This document shows, piece after piece, positions 28,884-38,295 of a DNA stretch of 64,000 bases. The stretch comes from Sphingopyxis sp. OAS728 (GTDB lineage: Bacteria > Pseudomonadota > Alphaproteobacteria > Sphingomonadales > Sphingomonadaceae). The stretch is taken from the NCBI RefSeq assembly GCF_014873485.1, contig NZ_JADBDT010000001.1, forward strand, positions 4,272,501 to 4,336,500, written 5' to 3'. A program made the position numbers and the translations under genes. Below the pieces are notes generated by a model. It ran no database searches, had not been told where the DNA came from, and saw only the letters and a list, made by a program, of their open reading frames with translations. Within the stretch, counting starts at the first letter, position 1. Every line of letters starts with the position of its first letter.

Positions 28884-29626
28884 AACGGCTGATTGTCTTC
28901 GATCTTGATGGAACGCTTGCCGAAAGCAAGCAGCCGATGGAACCCGCGATGGGTGAGGCGCTTGCCAATCTCCTCGGCGTGGCAGATGTTGCGGTGATAT
29001 CCGGTGGCGACTGGCCGCAGTTCGAAAAACAGGTGGCGACGCGCCTTCCCGAGCGCGCGGACCTTTCCCGGCTCTGGCTCATGCCGACGACCGGCACAAA
29101 GCTTTACACTTTCCGTTCGGGCGCGTGGCAGGCGCGCTATGCCGAAATCTTCGCCGACGAAGAGAAGCAGCGCATATTCGAAGCCTTCGATGCGGCGCTT
29201 CGGGCGACCGGGTTCGTTCCCGAAGCGGTCTGGGGAGCACGGGTCGAGGACCGGGGAAGCCAGATCACATTCTCGGCATTGGGTCAGGAAGCGCCGATCG
29301 ATGCCAAGGAAAAATGGGATCCCGATTTCGCGAAGCGCAAGGTGATCCAGGCCGACCTTCGCCAACGTCTGCCGGGCCTGTCGATCAATATGGGCGGCGC
29401 TACGTCGATCGATGTCACGCGCGAAGGCGTCGACAAGGCCTATGGCCTTACGAAGCTGAGCGACGAAAGCGGTATTGAACTGCGTGCAATGCTGTTCATC
29501 GGCGATGCGATATTCCCGGGCGGCAATGACTATCCAGCCAAGGCGCTGGGACTGGACACGATCGCCGTTCGCGATCCGGGAGAAACGCTTGCCATCATCG
29601 AAATCATCGTTGCCTGTTTGAAGTGA
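28880..29626 (+). CDS. HAD-superfamily phosphatase, phosphomannomutase-like
   Basis: This 248-residue protein has the HAD motif I DLDGTL in MKRLIVFDLDGTLAESKQP, a Ser/Gly-rich motif II (VISGGDW), a Lys in DKAYGLTKL and motif IV in FIGDAIFPGGNDYPAKA. The layout fits HAD subfamily IIB (sugar-phosphate phosphatases and eukaryote-type phosphomannomutases). With the GT4 and GH130 genes downstream, it probably supplies or removes a mannose or glucose phosphate (inference). Its ATG overlaps the previous stop. Confidence 0.85.
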   Translation: MKRLIVFDLDGTLAESKQPMEPAMGEALANLLGVADVAVISGGDWPQFEKQVATRLPERADLSRLWLMPTTGTKLYTFRSGAWQARYAEIFADEEKQRIFEAFDAALRATGFVPEAVWGARVEDRGSQITFSALGQEAPIDAKEKWDPDFAKRKVIQADLRQRLPGLSINMGGATSIDVTREGVDKAYGLTKLSDESGIELRAMLFIGDAIFPGGNDYPAKALGLDTIAVRDPGETLAIIEIIVACLK

Positions 29627-29699
29627 AAATGCGGTGGCGATGTTCGGTCGGTGTTACCGAGATTGCCCCTTACGACTCCCGGCGAGGCGCGTGCCAAGG

Positions 29700-29724
29700 G
29701 GAACAAATGCGCCGCTGAGCTGTT
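29700..29724 (+). promoter_or_regulatory. Possible EcfG-like promoter, one mismatch
   Basis: GGAAC - 16 nt - TGTT differs from the consensus CGTT at one base. It lies ~95-120 bp before the glycosyltransferase. Tentative. Confidence 0.3.
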
Positions 29725-29816
29725 CTGTTTTCTGATGCTCCGAGGCCGACTGCGGGCTTCGAAACAAGCGACAAAATACTGGGTGAGGCCTTCTGTCGCA
29801 TCATTTTTTGGAAGGT

Positions 29817-32093
29817 ATGCCTGTGTACGAAACGCTTGACCGTAGATCGTTCGATGAAGGTTTGGAGGCGTGCCAAACGCTTCGGCCAAAAACTTCGGAT
29901 ACTGCCCGGATCGCACTGATCGGTGGTTTCCTTCCGCGGCGCTGCGGCATCGCGACCTTCACCGCCGATATCCACGCGTCGCTTGCAGTGGCCGCGCCGG
30001 AGATTGCCGTCGACGTCTATGCGATCGCGCCGGCCGCCGTTCCCACGATATTCGACCCCGTTGTTTGCGGCGTCATAACCGAGGGTGACGCCGGTAGCTT
30101 TATCGAGGCGGCGCGGCAAATCGAGGCGAGCTGTGCCGAAATTATATGGCTGCAGCACGAGTTCGGCCTCTTCGGCGGCTTGGCGGGCGATATGATCCTG
30201 GAACTGGTGGATCGTGTTTCCGCACCGCTGATCGTCACGCTTCATACGGTGCTCGCCGAACCTGACGCCGATCAGCGCCGCGTGATGGAGCGGTTGATCG
30301 CGCGCGCGACGAAGCTGGTCGTCATGTCCGAGCGCTCGCACGATCTGCTGCGAAGCGTCTATCATGCCGACGACGACCAGATCGCCATGATCGCCCATGG
30401 TGTCCCCGACCGCCCGTTCGGCCGCGCGTCGCAGTTCAAGCCGCAGTTCGGCTTTGCTGGCAAACAGGTCGCGCTGACCTTCGGTCTTTTGTCGCCGGGC
30501 AAGGGGATCGAGGCGGTCATCGAGGCATTGCCCGCGATCATCGAAGATCACCCCGACTTCCTTTACTGCATTGCTGGCGCGACGCATCCCAATCTGCTGG
30601 CGCTTGAAGGCGAGGCCTATCGCGACCGGCTCCAAGCGCTCGCTGTCTCGCTCGGGGTCGATGCGCATATCCGCTGGATCAATGCGTTCATGGACACCGA
30701 CGATCTGCTCGATCTTCTCGAGGCGGCGGACATCTATGTGACGCCTTATACCGGTGCGCAGCAATCGACGTCGGGCACGCTTTCCTACGCGATGGCGCTG
30801 GGCAAGGCTGTGATCTCCACGCCTTACGTGCATGCGGTCGAGCTCCTCGCCGACGATCATGGTGTGCTGGTTCCCTTCAACGACATCGAAGCGATCGCGA
30901 ACGAAATCCAGTATCTGCTCGGCGATGCCGACCGGCTGCTCACGCTGCAGCGTCGCGCCTATGACCGCAGTCGCGACATGATCTGGCCGGTGTTCGCCGA
31001 GCGAAGCTGCGCGCTGATCGCGGAGAGCGGCGTCGTGCCGAAGGACGCGCCTATTCCCGACCGGATCGGCATTGACGGGTTCCTGCGCATTTGCGACGAC
31101 ACCGGCATCCTCCAGCACAGCGTTCATATGGTCCCCGATCGCGCGCACGGCTATTGCGTCGATGACAATGCGCGCGCGCTGATGCTGATGCATCGGCTCG
31201 ACGACGATGCGCTAGGCAAGTGCGGACAACTGACCCCGGTCTTTGCGGCGTTCGTGCAGCATGCCTGGAACCCCGACCACGGCGAGTTTCGCAACTTCAT
31301 GGGATTCGCACGCAACTGGCTCGAGGATGTGGGGTCCGAAGACAGCTGCGGCCGAACCCTCTGGGCGCTCGGTGCGACGGCGCAGGGCGCGCGCGAGCCC
31401 GGTCTGCGGCAATGGGCGCATGAATTGTTCGAGCGTACCGCGGCGTCCGCGCTGGATTTCGAGTCACCGCGCGCGATTGCTTTCGCGATGCTCGGCGCCG
31501 ACTTCGTGCTCGCGGCGCATCCCGAGCATGATCTGGCGGACCGGATATTGCGCAGCGGCGCTGACCGGCTGATCACGCTCTATCAGGCCGCGGCGCGACC
31601 GGACTGGCGATGGTTCGAGCCGATACTCGCCTATGACAATTGCCGCCTGCCCGAAGCGATGCTGCGCGCGGGCGTACGACTTGAGCGCGCGGATGTTACC
31701 GCGTGCGGAGTCGAGACGTTGCGGTGGATCAACGATGCGCAGATTTCGCCTCATGGTCATTATCGCCCCGTCGGGTCCGACAGCTTCGGCCATGCCCATG
31801 AGCTGCCGCGGCCATTCGATCAGCAGCCGCTCGAGATTTGGGCCGCGATCGATGCCGCTTCGGCCGCCTATGATGTGACCGGCGACGATATCTGGCTGGC
31901 ACACGCGCGGCGCGCTTACGACTGGTTCTCCGGGCGTAACGACCGCGGCGTGATCGTTGGCGATCCGCTGACCGGGAGCAGCAAGGATGGCATTAACCCG
32001 CGCGGCCTGAACCTCAACGAAGGGGCGGAGTCGGTTCTTGCCTACCAGCACGCGACTTACACGATCCGGGATTTTATCCGCAAAGCCGGCTGA
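29817..32093 (+). CDS. GT4 glycosyltransferase fused to a six-hairpin-like domain
   Basis: This is a protein of about 758 residues. The N-terminal half is a GT-B glycosyltransferase: GGFLPRRCGIATFTADIHAS, WLQHEFGLFGG, LTFGLLSPGKGIEAVIEALP, and the donor-site E in TPYTGAQQSTSGTLSYAMAL. From about residue 420 a second part begins (GYCVDDNARALMLMHRL, NWLEDVGSEDSCGRTLWALG, WRWFEPILAYDNCRLPEAML), which looks like the alpha-alpha barrel seen in several glycosidases. This architecture is found beside GH130 genes. The exact start is uncertain: the ATG has GGAAGG only 1 nt before it, so a GTG two codons later, or a TTG three codons earlier, is possible. It probably makes a mannose-containing oligosaccharide (inference). 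Confidence 0.82.
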   Translation: MPVYETLDRRSFDEGLEACQTLRPKTSDTARIALIGGFLPRRCGIATFTADIHASLAVAAPEIAVDVYAIAPAAVPTIFDPVVCGVITEGDAGSFIEAARQIEASCAEIIWLQHEFGLFGGLAGDMILELVDRVSAPLIVTLHTVLAEPDADQRRVMERLIARATKLVVMSERSHDLLRSVYHADDDQIAMIAHGVPDRPFGRASQFKPQFGFAGKQVALTFGLLSPGKGIEAVIEALPAIIEDHPDFLYCIAGATHPNLLALEGEAYRDRLQALAVSLGVDAHIRWINAFMDTDDLLDLLEAADIYVTPYTGAQQSTSGTLSYAMALGKAVISTPYVHAVELLADDHGVLVPFNDIEAIANEIQYLLGDADRLLTLQRRAYDRSRDMIWPVFAERSCALIAESGVVPKDAPIPDRIGIDGFLRICDDTGILQHSVHMVPDRAHGYCVDDNARALMLMHRLDDDALGKCGQLTPVFAAFVQHAWNPDHGEFRNFMGFARNWLEDVGSEDSCGRTLWALGATAQGAREPGLRQWAHELFERTAASALDFESPRAIAFAMLGADFVLAAHPEHDLADRILRSGADRLITLYQAAARPDWRWFEPILAYDNCRLPEAMLRAGVRLERADVTACGVETLRWINDAQISPHGHYRPVGSDSFGHAHELPRPFDQQPLEIWAAIDAASAAYDVTGDDIWLAHARRAYDWFSGRNDRGVIVGDPLTGSSKDGINPRGLNLNEGAESVLAYQHATYTIRDFIRKAG

Positions 32094-32100
32094 GGGGAAT

Positions 32101-33384
32101 ATGGTGCATCTGGTACAGGATGAATTGCGGCTCCATGCCGACCCGACGCGCGTCGTCGTGCGGCCCTTTCACCTCGCATGGCAAGCATCGGGTCCCGATC
32201 TCGAGCGCGTACAGCGGTTGGCCCGCGAAATCGTGACGCTCGACACGCGCACCGTGCGCGCCGAGCTCAGCGTGGTGCTGCGCGATTTCGCCGACCGGCA
32301 CTGGCAGATCGAGAAGGTGTTCGAGGATCGCTTCGAGCAGATCGAACCCAAACTTGGTCTCGAAGGCCTCACATTGAAGCGCGAGATGCGCCTCTTGATC
32401 GGCGCCTATTTCTGTCACGAATATAGCTATGCCGCGGCGGCGCTGATGAACCCCAGCGTCGTTCGTCATCCCGACCAGACCGGGCTGGAGGAAGGATGCA
32501 TCCGCATCCTCCTGTCGCTGCGCGCTGTCGGCGAGGGTCATATTTCGACGATCGCCTTTCGCGAGGGAATCATTACCTGCGACCGCGAACTGACGCTGCT
32601 GCCGCAGCCCGCCTTCGCTACGGCGGCGATGCTTGGTCCGCACCGCGACGACAAGCCCGACGATGTTGTCTCGCTCTATCGGCAGAAGGACAGCACTCTT
32701 TCGGGCACGGTGATCTTCCCGATCACCGAGGCGCAGCGCAACGGGCTCGAGGATCTGCGGCTGCTCGAGTTCGAGCGCGATAGCGGCAAAAGCGAATGGA
32801 TCGGGACCTACACCGCCTATAGCGGGCGAGACATCCAGTCCGAGCTGCTACGGACGCGCGATTTCAGGGATTTCACGCTGAGCCCGATCAAGGGAAAGGC
32901 GGGACGCAACAAGGGCATGGCGTTGTTCCCGCGCAAGATCGACGGGCAATTCTGCATGATCGGTCGGCAGGATGGCAAGAATCTCTATCTGCTGCGCTCG
33001 GACACGGTCGATCAGTGGGAGGACGGCGAATTATTGCTGGAGCCGCGCTTTCCATGGGAACTCATCCAGATCGGCAATTGCGGCGCGCCGATCGAACTCG
33101 ACGAGGGCTGGCTGGTGTTGACCCATGGGGTCGGCGCGATGCGCAAATATGCGATCGGTGCTGTACTGCTCGACAAGGACGATCCCTCGAAGGTGATCGG
33201 CCGGACGCCCAATCCGATCCTGTCCGCCGCCGACGAGGACCGCGAAGGCTATGTTCCCAATGTCGTCTACACCTGTGGAGCGATCCGCGTCGGCGACGAT
33301 ATTTTCCTGCCCTACGGGGTGGCCGACAGTTCGGTCTGCTTTGCGTTCGTCGCGATCAAGGAGATTCTGGCCGCCATGGCCTAG
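32101..33384 (+). CDS. GH130-family glycosidase / phosphorylase
   Basis: This 427-residue five-bladed beta-propeller enzyme has GLEDLRLLEFE (cf. G-E-D-P-R of the family), GNCGAPIELDEGWLVLTHG and a terminal NVVYTCGAIRVGDDIFLPYG with VADSSVCFAF. GH130 members phosphorolyse or hydrolyse beta-mannosides. Here the usual Pro after ED is Leu, so the substrate may differ. The gene starts 7 bp after the GT4 fusion stop and is co-transcribed with it. It has no signal peptide, so it acts in the cytoplasm, probably on the oligosaccharide made by its neighbour. Confidence 0.85.
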   Translation: MVHLVQDELRLHADPTRVVVRPFHLAWQASGPDLERVQRLAREIVTLDTRTVRAELSVVLRDFADRHWQIEKVFEDRFEQIEPKLGLEGLTLKREMRLLIGAYFCHEYSYAAAALMNPSVVRHPDQTGLEEGCIRILLSLRAVGEGHISTIAFREGIITCDRELTLLPQPAFATAAMLGPHRDDKPDDVVSLYRQKDSTLSGTVIFPITEAQRNGLEDLRLLEFERDSGKSEWIGTYTAYSGRDIQSELLRTRDFRDFTLSPIKGKAGRNKGMALFPRKIDGQFCMIGRQDGKNLYLLRSDTVDQWEDGELLLEPRFPWELIQIGNCGAPIELDEGWLVLTHGVGAMRKYAIGAVLLDKDDPSKVIGRTPNPILSAADEDREGYVPNVVYTCGAIRVGDDIFLPYGVADSSVCFAFVAIKEILAAMA

Positions 33385-33452
33385 CGGCACGCAACATAAG
33401 GCGAAGCGGCGGATTGTAGGAGTGTCGCCTTCCGCGGCAGAAGGAATGACCG

Positions 33453-35603
33453 ATGCCGAAATCTCCGCCGCCGTCGCCCGCGAACGACCAGGCCCTTCGC
33501 GAACACCAGCCGGGCGGAGGTCAGCCGAAGATCGAGGTGAGCCGCGGCAATGGTGGCGAGCTGCACCAGAATCTGGCATCGGGCGACAAATCGGCCGATG
33601 CGGCGTTCCTGACCGACAATTTCGGCCACCGGATTTCGGACAACCAGAATTCGCTGCGCGCCGGCGAACGCGGGCCGACGCTGCTCGAGGACTTTGTCCT
33701 TCGCGAGAAAATCTTCCACTTCGACCATGAGCGTATTCCCGAACGCATCGTCCACGCCCGCGGTTCGGGCGCGCATGGTGTGTTCGAATGCACCAAGGCG
33801 ATCCCCGGGCTGACCAAGGCGTCGATCCTGCAGAAGGAGGGCGCGACTTGTCCGGTCTTCGTCCGCTTCTCGACGGTCGCGGGCGGCGCCGGATCGGTCG
33901 ACACCCCGCGCGATGTGCGTGGCTTCGCGGTCAAGCTCTACACCGACAGCGGCAACTGGGACCTTGTCGGCAACAATATTCCGGTCTTCTTCATCCAGGA
34001 CGCGATGAAATTCCCCGACCTCGTTCACAGCGTCAAGATGGAAGCCGACCGCGGTTATCCGCAGGCGGCGAGCGCGCATGACACCTTCTGGGACTTCATC
34101 GGGCTGATGCCCGAGGCGATGCACATGATCATGTGGGCGATGTCCGACCGCACGATCCCGCGGAGCCTGCGCATGATCGAGGGTTTCGGCGTCCACGCCT
34201 TCCGCTTCGTCAACGAAAAGGGCGAAGGCAAATTCGTCAAATTCCACTGGAAACCCGTGCTCGGCATCCAGTCGACGACATGGGACGAGGCGGTCAAGAT
34301 CGCCGGCGCCGATCCCGATTTCCATCGCCGCGACCTGTTCGAGGCGATCGATGCGGGCGACTTCCCGGCATGGGATCTCGGCGTGCAGGTGTTCGACGAA
34401 GCTTTCGCCGAGAAGCAGCCTTATGACGTGCTCGACGCGACCAAGCTGATCCCGGAGGAGGATGTTCCGGTCGAGATCGTCGGCCGCATGACGCTCAACC
34501 GCAACGTCGACAATTTCTTTGCCGAGACCGAACAGGTCGCCTTTCTGCCGTCGAACATCATTCCGGGCATCGATTTCAGCAACGACCCACTCCTTCAGGG
34601 CCGGCTCTTTTCCTATCTTGACACGCAGAAGTCGCGGCTGGGCACGACCAATTTCCACCAGATCCCGATCAATGCGCCGAAATGCCCGTTCCACAATTTC
34701 CAGCGCGACGGGATGATGCAGACGCTCGTGCCAACGGGGCGCGCCAATTACGAGCCGAACAGCCTGGCCGAGGCCGGCGAGAATGGCGGTCCGCGCGCAA
34801 GCGCCGATACGGGTTTCAAGAGCTTTGCCGCCAATGACGAACGCAACGATCCCGCGCAGAAGCTGCGCATTCGCGCGGCGCTTTTCGCCGATCATTTCAG
34901 CCAGGCGCGCATGTTCTACCTGTCGCAGACCGAGAATGAGCAGGCGCATATCGCCTCGGCGCTGGTGTTCGAATTGTCGAAGGTCACGCTCGATCATATC
35001 CGCGCCCGCGTCGTCGGCCAGCTTCGCAACATCGATGAGGATCTCGCGACGCGTGTCGCCATGGGGCTCGCCATCGATCTGCCGGCGAAGGAAAAGGCTG
35101 CGCGGGCGCCGGTCGATCTCAAAACGTCCGACGCGCTGTCGATCCAGAAGAATGCCGACGATACGATGGAGGGCCGCAAGGTCGCGATCCTCTTTGCCGA
35201 AGGATCGGACAAGGCGGTGATCGACAAGCTGAAGGGCGACATCGAAAGCGCCGGCGGCACCGCCTTCCTCGTCGCGCCGAAGGTCGGCGGGATCAAGGTT
35301 AAGGGCGGCACGCTCAAGGCCGACGGCCAGCTGGCAGGCTCGCCCTCGGTGCTGTTCGACGCCGTGGCTTCGATCCTGACCGAAGAACAGGCCAAGGCGC
35401 TGTCGGGGCAGGGCGCGGCGGTCCAGTGGTTCATGGACGCTTATGGCCATTGCAAGACGATCGCGCATGACGAGGCGACGCAGTTGCTGCTCGACAAGGC
35501 AGGGGTGGAAAAGGACGGCGGGGTCGTTGCGATCGACGAGTTCGAAAGCGTCGGCACCCGGCGCCATTGGGCCCGCGAAGCCAAGGTGCGCGATCTTGCC
35601 TGA
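33453..35603 (+). CDS. katE: Large-subunit catalase, HPII/KatE type
   Basis: This 716-residue haem catalase belongs to clade II. Visible are the catalytic His in [13 protein letters not shown], the Asn in [19 protein letters not shown], the proximal haem Tyr in [14 protein letters not shown], and the C-terminal flavodoxin/DJ-1-like domain ([20 protein letters not shown] ...) that distinguishes large-subunit catalases from the ~480-residue small ones. It breaks hydrogen peroxide to water and oxygen in the cytosol, typically in stationary phase or stress. It follows GH130 in the same direction, supporting a stress-island reading of this block. Confidence 0.95.
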   Translation: MPKSPPPSPANDQALREHQPGGGQPKIEVSRGNGGELHQNLASGDKSADAAFLTDNFGHRISDNQNSLRAGERGPTLLEDFVLREKIFHFDHERIPERIVHARGSGAHGVFECTKAIPGLTKASILQKEGATCPVFVRFSTVAGGAGSVDTPRDVRGFAVKLYTDSGNWDLVGNNIPVFFIQDAMKFPDLVHSVKMEADRGYPQAASAHDTFWDFIGLMPEAMHMIMWAMSDRTIPRSLRMIEGFGVHAFRFVNEKGEGKFVKFHWKPVLGIQSTTWDEAVKIAGADPDFHRRDLFEAIDAGDFPAWDLGVQVFDEAFAEKQPYDVLDATKLIPEEDVPVEIVGRMTLNRNVDNFFAETEQVAFLPSNIIPGIDFSNDPLLQGRLFSYLDTQKSRLGTTNFHQIPINAPKCPFHNFQRDGMMQTLVPTGRANYEPNSLAEAGENGGPRASADTGFKSFAANDERNDPAQKLRIRAALFADHFSQARMFYLSQTENEQAHIASALVFELSKVTLDHIRARVVGQLRNIDEDLATRVAMGLAIDLPAKEKAARAPVDLKTSDALSIQKNADDTMEGRKVAILFAEGSDKAVIDKLKGDIESAGGTAFLVAPKVGGIKVKGGTLKADGQLAGSPSVLFDAVASILTEEQAKALSGQGAAVQWFMDAYGHCKTIAHDEATQLLLDKAGVEKDGGVVAIDEFESVGTRRHWAREAKVRDLA

Positions 35604-35612
35604 TCGCCCGTC

Positions 35613-36848
35613 ATGGTGAGCCGCGCATCGGCGACCCATCATCGCGATCTCCGGACCGGCCAGTCGATCTGGTCGGCTCGGCGTCGTCCGTCCATCGAGG
35701 AAAAACCGCTGACCGGCGATGTCGCGTGCGACATTGTGGTGGTCGGCGCTGGAATATCGGGTGCGCTGATCGCCGAGCAGTTGTCCGACGCGGGGTTCGA
35801 TGTCCTCATCGTCGACCGCCGCGGCCCCACGGACGGGTCGACCGCGGCCTCGACCGCTATGTTGCAATATGAGATCGACATGCCGCTCCATCGAATGGCC
35901 GACCGGATCGGTCGCGACAAAGCCGAACGCATGTGGCGCCGCTCGCGCCAGTCGGTCGACGCGCTGCGCGAACGGACCGAAAGGCTCGGCCTCGATGTCG
36001 ATGGCGCGACGCGCGGCTCGATCTATCTCGATGGCAATGTGCTCGACGCGGCGGGGCTTGCGCGCGAAGCCGAGGCGCGGCGCCGGGCCGGATTTGAAAT
36101 CGAATTGCTCAAACCCGCACAAGTCGAGGATCGCTACGGCATCAAGGGCCGGCATGCGATCATCGGCTACGGCAATTATTCGGCCGATCCACGCCGCCTC
36201 GCCGCAGGCTATCTGAACGTTGCGATTTCGCGCGGTGCACGGCTCTACGCCCCGGTCGATATTTGCGACGTCGCTCCCTCCGAGGCGGTCGTCACGCTCC
36301 GTTCCAAAAACGGACCTGCCATCCGCGCCAAACATCTCGTCGTGGCGACGGGCTATGAGATGATGAAGGGCATTCCGCGCAAGGGAAACAGGATCATCTC
36401 GAGCTGGTCGATCGCCACGCGCCCGCAGCCCCGCGCCATCTGGCCGACCGCGGCGATGATATGGGAAGCGGCCGACCCCTATCTCTACATCCGGACCACC
36501 CCGCGCGGAGAAATCATCTGCGGCGGCGAGGATGAGGAAATAGCCGATGCGGCGCTCCGCGACGCCAAGCTCCTCGACAAGGCGACGACGCTGTCGCGAA
36601 AGCTTGCTGCCCTGCTGCCAGGAGTGGACGCGACGCCCGCGTATAGCTGGGCCGGCAGTTTCGGCGACAGCCCGGTCGGGACACCGACCATCGGCCGCAT
36701 TCCCGGCATGCCGAACTGCTATGCGGCGATGGGATATGGCGGAAACGGGATCACCTTCTCGATGATGGCGGCGCAGATGCTGCGCGGCGTGATTTGCGGT
36801 TATGGCGATCCCGACGCCGATCTGGTCAGCTTTCACCGCAGTTTTTGA
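35613..36848 (+). CDS. FAD-dependent oxidoreductase (DAO family)
   Basis: This 411-residue enzyme has a dinucleotide-binding motif VVVGAGISGALIAEQLSDAG near residue 42, GSTAASTAMLQYEID, and a C-terminal GYGGNGITFSMMAAQMLRG that closes on FAD. It belongs to the D-amino-acid oxidase/GlpD-like family; the substrate cannot be told. Such genes often lie beside katE, which would remove the hydrogen peroxide they make. The start codon is 9 bp after the catalase stop. Confidence 0.87.
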   Translation: MVSRASATHHRDLRTGQSIWSARRRPSIEEKPLTGDVACDIVVVGAGISGALIAEQLSDAGFDVLIVDRRGPTDGSTAASTAMLQYEIDMPLHRMADRIGRDKAERMWRRSRQSVDALRERTERLGLDVDGATRGSIYLDGNVLDAAGLAREAEARRRAGFEIELLKPAQVEDRYGIKGRHAIIGYGNYSADPRRLAAGYLNVAISRGARLYAPVDICDVAPSEAVVTLRSKNGPAIRAKHLVVATGYEMMKGIPRKGNRIISSWSIATRPQPRAIWPTAAMIWEAADPYLYIRTTPRGEIICGGEDEEIADAALRDAKLLDKATTLSRKLAALLPGVDATPAYSWAGSFGDSPVGTPTIGRIPGMPNCYAAMGYGGNGITFSMMAAQMLRGVICGYGDPDADLVSFHRSF

Positions 36849-36855
36849 CGGCGCG

Positions 36856-36990
36856 TCAGCGATTGCCTTTCGGCTTGGCGGTCATCTGCACGGCAGACGC
36901 CTCTTGGGCTGCGAGCGCGGTTGGCGGCTTCGCCTTGGCGGCCTTGGGTTTGCGAATCTCGCGATTGCTGCGTTTTTGCGATTTGGCCAT
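36856..36990 (-). CDS. 44-aa basic small protein, copy 2
   Basis: It begins MAKSQKRSNREIRKPKAAK, identical to copy 1 over this part, and ends TAKPKGNR. The two 44-aa proteins differ at about nine positions, all in the second half. Same strand and same relative place downstream of the 77/102-aa pair. Function unknown. Confidence 0.78.
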   Translation of the reverse strand: MAKSQKRSNREIRKPKAAKAKPPTALAAQEASAVQMTAKPKGNR

Positions 36991-37037
36991 GTCAGATATC
37001 TTTCTTCGGTTTCAGGATGCGCGTGTTCGCGAACGTG

Positions 37038-37226
37038 CTAGCGAGCCGTTTGCGTCCGCAATCTGTTGAGCGGAAAATAAGGGCGATGCTGATAGGGAAA
37101 GGCCTTCAGACGCCGACGGATATCTTCGATCAGGCGCCCATGTCGGTCGATCGCCGAAGGATTTGTCGCGGCGGCGTATCGTACGAGCGCAATCTGCTCG
37201 TCTTCGAGCAATTGAATGAGGCACAT
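37038..37226 (-). CDS. 62-aa hypothetical protein within the second module
   Basis: The ATG (MCLIQLLEDEQIALVRYAAA) has a strong AGGAG 8 nt upstream. The C-terminal half is basic (IRRRLKAFPYQHRPYFPLNR). It lies between the 44-aa and 77-aa genes and has no counterpart in the first module. No family was recognised. A short amphipathic N-terminal helix is likely. Confidence 0.55.
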   Translation of the reverse strand: MCLIQLLEDEQIALVRYAAATNPSAIDRHGRLIEDIRRRLKAFPYQHRPYFPLNRLRTQTAR

Positions 37227-37399
37227 CGTGTGTGCTCCTGCATCAAGCGAGAGCACGGATCGTCCCTCTGTCACATGGAGCTTGTTCGATTTCAGGTGAT
37301 GGGATGACTATAGCACATCCCGAGAAATGTGCGGCACGAATACCGATATTATTCGAGTTCGGCAGAGACGTTCGCACACCGCGGAATCTCGCTCCGGCC

Positions 37400-37633
37400 T
37401 CATGGCCATTCCTGCGTGGCCGGAGGGCGATAGAAGCGGTAACGGAGGACATTGCCATCGATCAGGTGACCGCGGAGCCGAAGGCGCATTTCCTCGGCGC
37501 CGGAGCCGGATGTGCAGACAAGGCGGGTACCGCCCGACTGAAGCGGCTCGATCGCACTGATGCTGACACCTTGCAGAAGACATAGGCGCTTAACCTCGTC
37601 CTCCGGTAGCGAAATGTTCATCGCGCGGCTCAT
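37400..37633 (-). CDS. 77-aa unknown protein of small-protein module, copy 2
   Basis: It starts MSRAMNISLPEDEVKRLCLL and holds SISAIEPLQSGGTRLVCTSG and RLRLRGHLIDGNVLRYRFYR. It is clearly paralogous to the 75-aa protein at 20.7 kb. The ATG overlaps the stop of the 102-aa gene (ATGA), the same coupling as in copy 1. Confidence 0.75.
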   Translation of the reverse strand: MSRAMNISLPEDEVKRLCLLQGVSISAIEPLQSGGTRLVCTSGSGAEEMRLRLRGHLIDGNVLRYRFYRPPATQEWP

Positions 37634-37938
37634 TTGAATCCTGGGCCGCTCGGCCAGCGGCGGATCGCTGCCGCAACCCGTTCATATCCCTCGGGGCTCG
37701 CGGTCGCGACTGTAAGCGGGCGGCCGCCGAGCGCGGCGTTGTCGGTGTTCAGGAAGGCTATCGCCGGATCCCGTCCGCCCATCGTCAAGAAGGCGAGCTG
37801 ACTGATGTCCCCTTGGCGCCGTGCGTCATCAAGGGGGAATGGACTGCGGCTCTTGCGGAAAAATCGGCTCGATTGCGGTCTCAATCGGACAGGCACGTCC
37901 GGGGTGGCCGACTGGGATTGATCTGGATCGGGGGGCAT
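37630..37938 (-). CDS. 102-aa MbcA/ParS-like (DUF2384-type) protein, copy 2
   Basis: It has the same length as copy 1. The N-terminal ~30 residues differ (MPPDPDQSQSATPDVPVRLR). FFRKSRSPFPLDDARRQGDI and GGRDPAIAFLNTDNAALGGR plus GYERVAAAIRRW are conserved. The conserved part fits the toxin-binding domain of Xre/MbcA/ParS antitoxins; no RES toxin is near. It has the shared leader and a tandem partner gene. Confidence 0.74.
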   Translation of the reverse strand: MPPDPDQSQSATPDVPVRLRPQSSRFFRKSRSPFPLDDARRQGDISQLAFLTMGGRDPAIAFLNTDNAALGGRPLTVATASPEGYERVAAAIRRWPSGPGFK

Positions 37939-37946
37939 GGGCGCGG

Positions 37947-37981
37947 CTCCTGCTTGTAAGCGGGAGCACGAGGTCTCTCAG
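37947..37981 (-). promoter_or_regulatory. Shared SD-pairing 5' leader, copy 4
   Basis: Read leftward: CTGAGAGACCTCGTGCTCCC then GCTTACAAGCAGGAG. Here GCTCC can pair with GGAGC as in the other copies. Confidence 0.6.
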
Positions 37982-38189
37982 CCGCGGCCGCCTACGATGA
38001 ACGTGTGCCACGATGATTGTTATATGGGAGCTCCGGCCAAGATTATAAGATGTCGCGCCGATCATCTAACGGATATCGGGAATCTGGGCCTTCAGCGTCT
38101 ATTCGGTTCCTGCGGAACGTGGTTGCGCCTCGATTGCACGAGCCAGTACGGAGGTGACCTTTCAAGCGAACGCCAGGCAATACTTGGAG

Positions 38190-38240
38190 CGTCCGCTAAT
38201 TTCGTTCCACCGCCCAAAGCTGCCAATACGCAATCGGCCA
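38190..38240 (+). repeat. 51-nt intergenic repeat, copy F
   Basis: The copy runs from cgtccgcta to aatcggcca. It ends 55 bp before the tyrosine recombinase start. Confidence 0.85.
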
Positions 38241-38295
38241 ATCGGCCTGACCCATGCGTTTCCCTTTTTGGCCATTTTGGTGCAGGAGAATTATC

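Noticed and set aside
29670..31193. A 507-codon antisense frame under the GT4 fusion
   Set aside because: Low-complexity, Arg-rich shadow of a clear glycosyltransferase gene.
33381..36836. A 1,151-codon antisense frame under katE and the FAD oxidoreductase
   Set aside because: Both sense genes are well-known families with all active-site residues; the antisense product is Arg/Asp-rich shadow.
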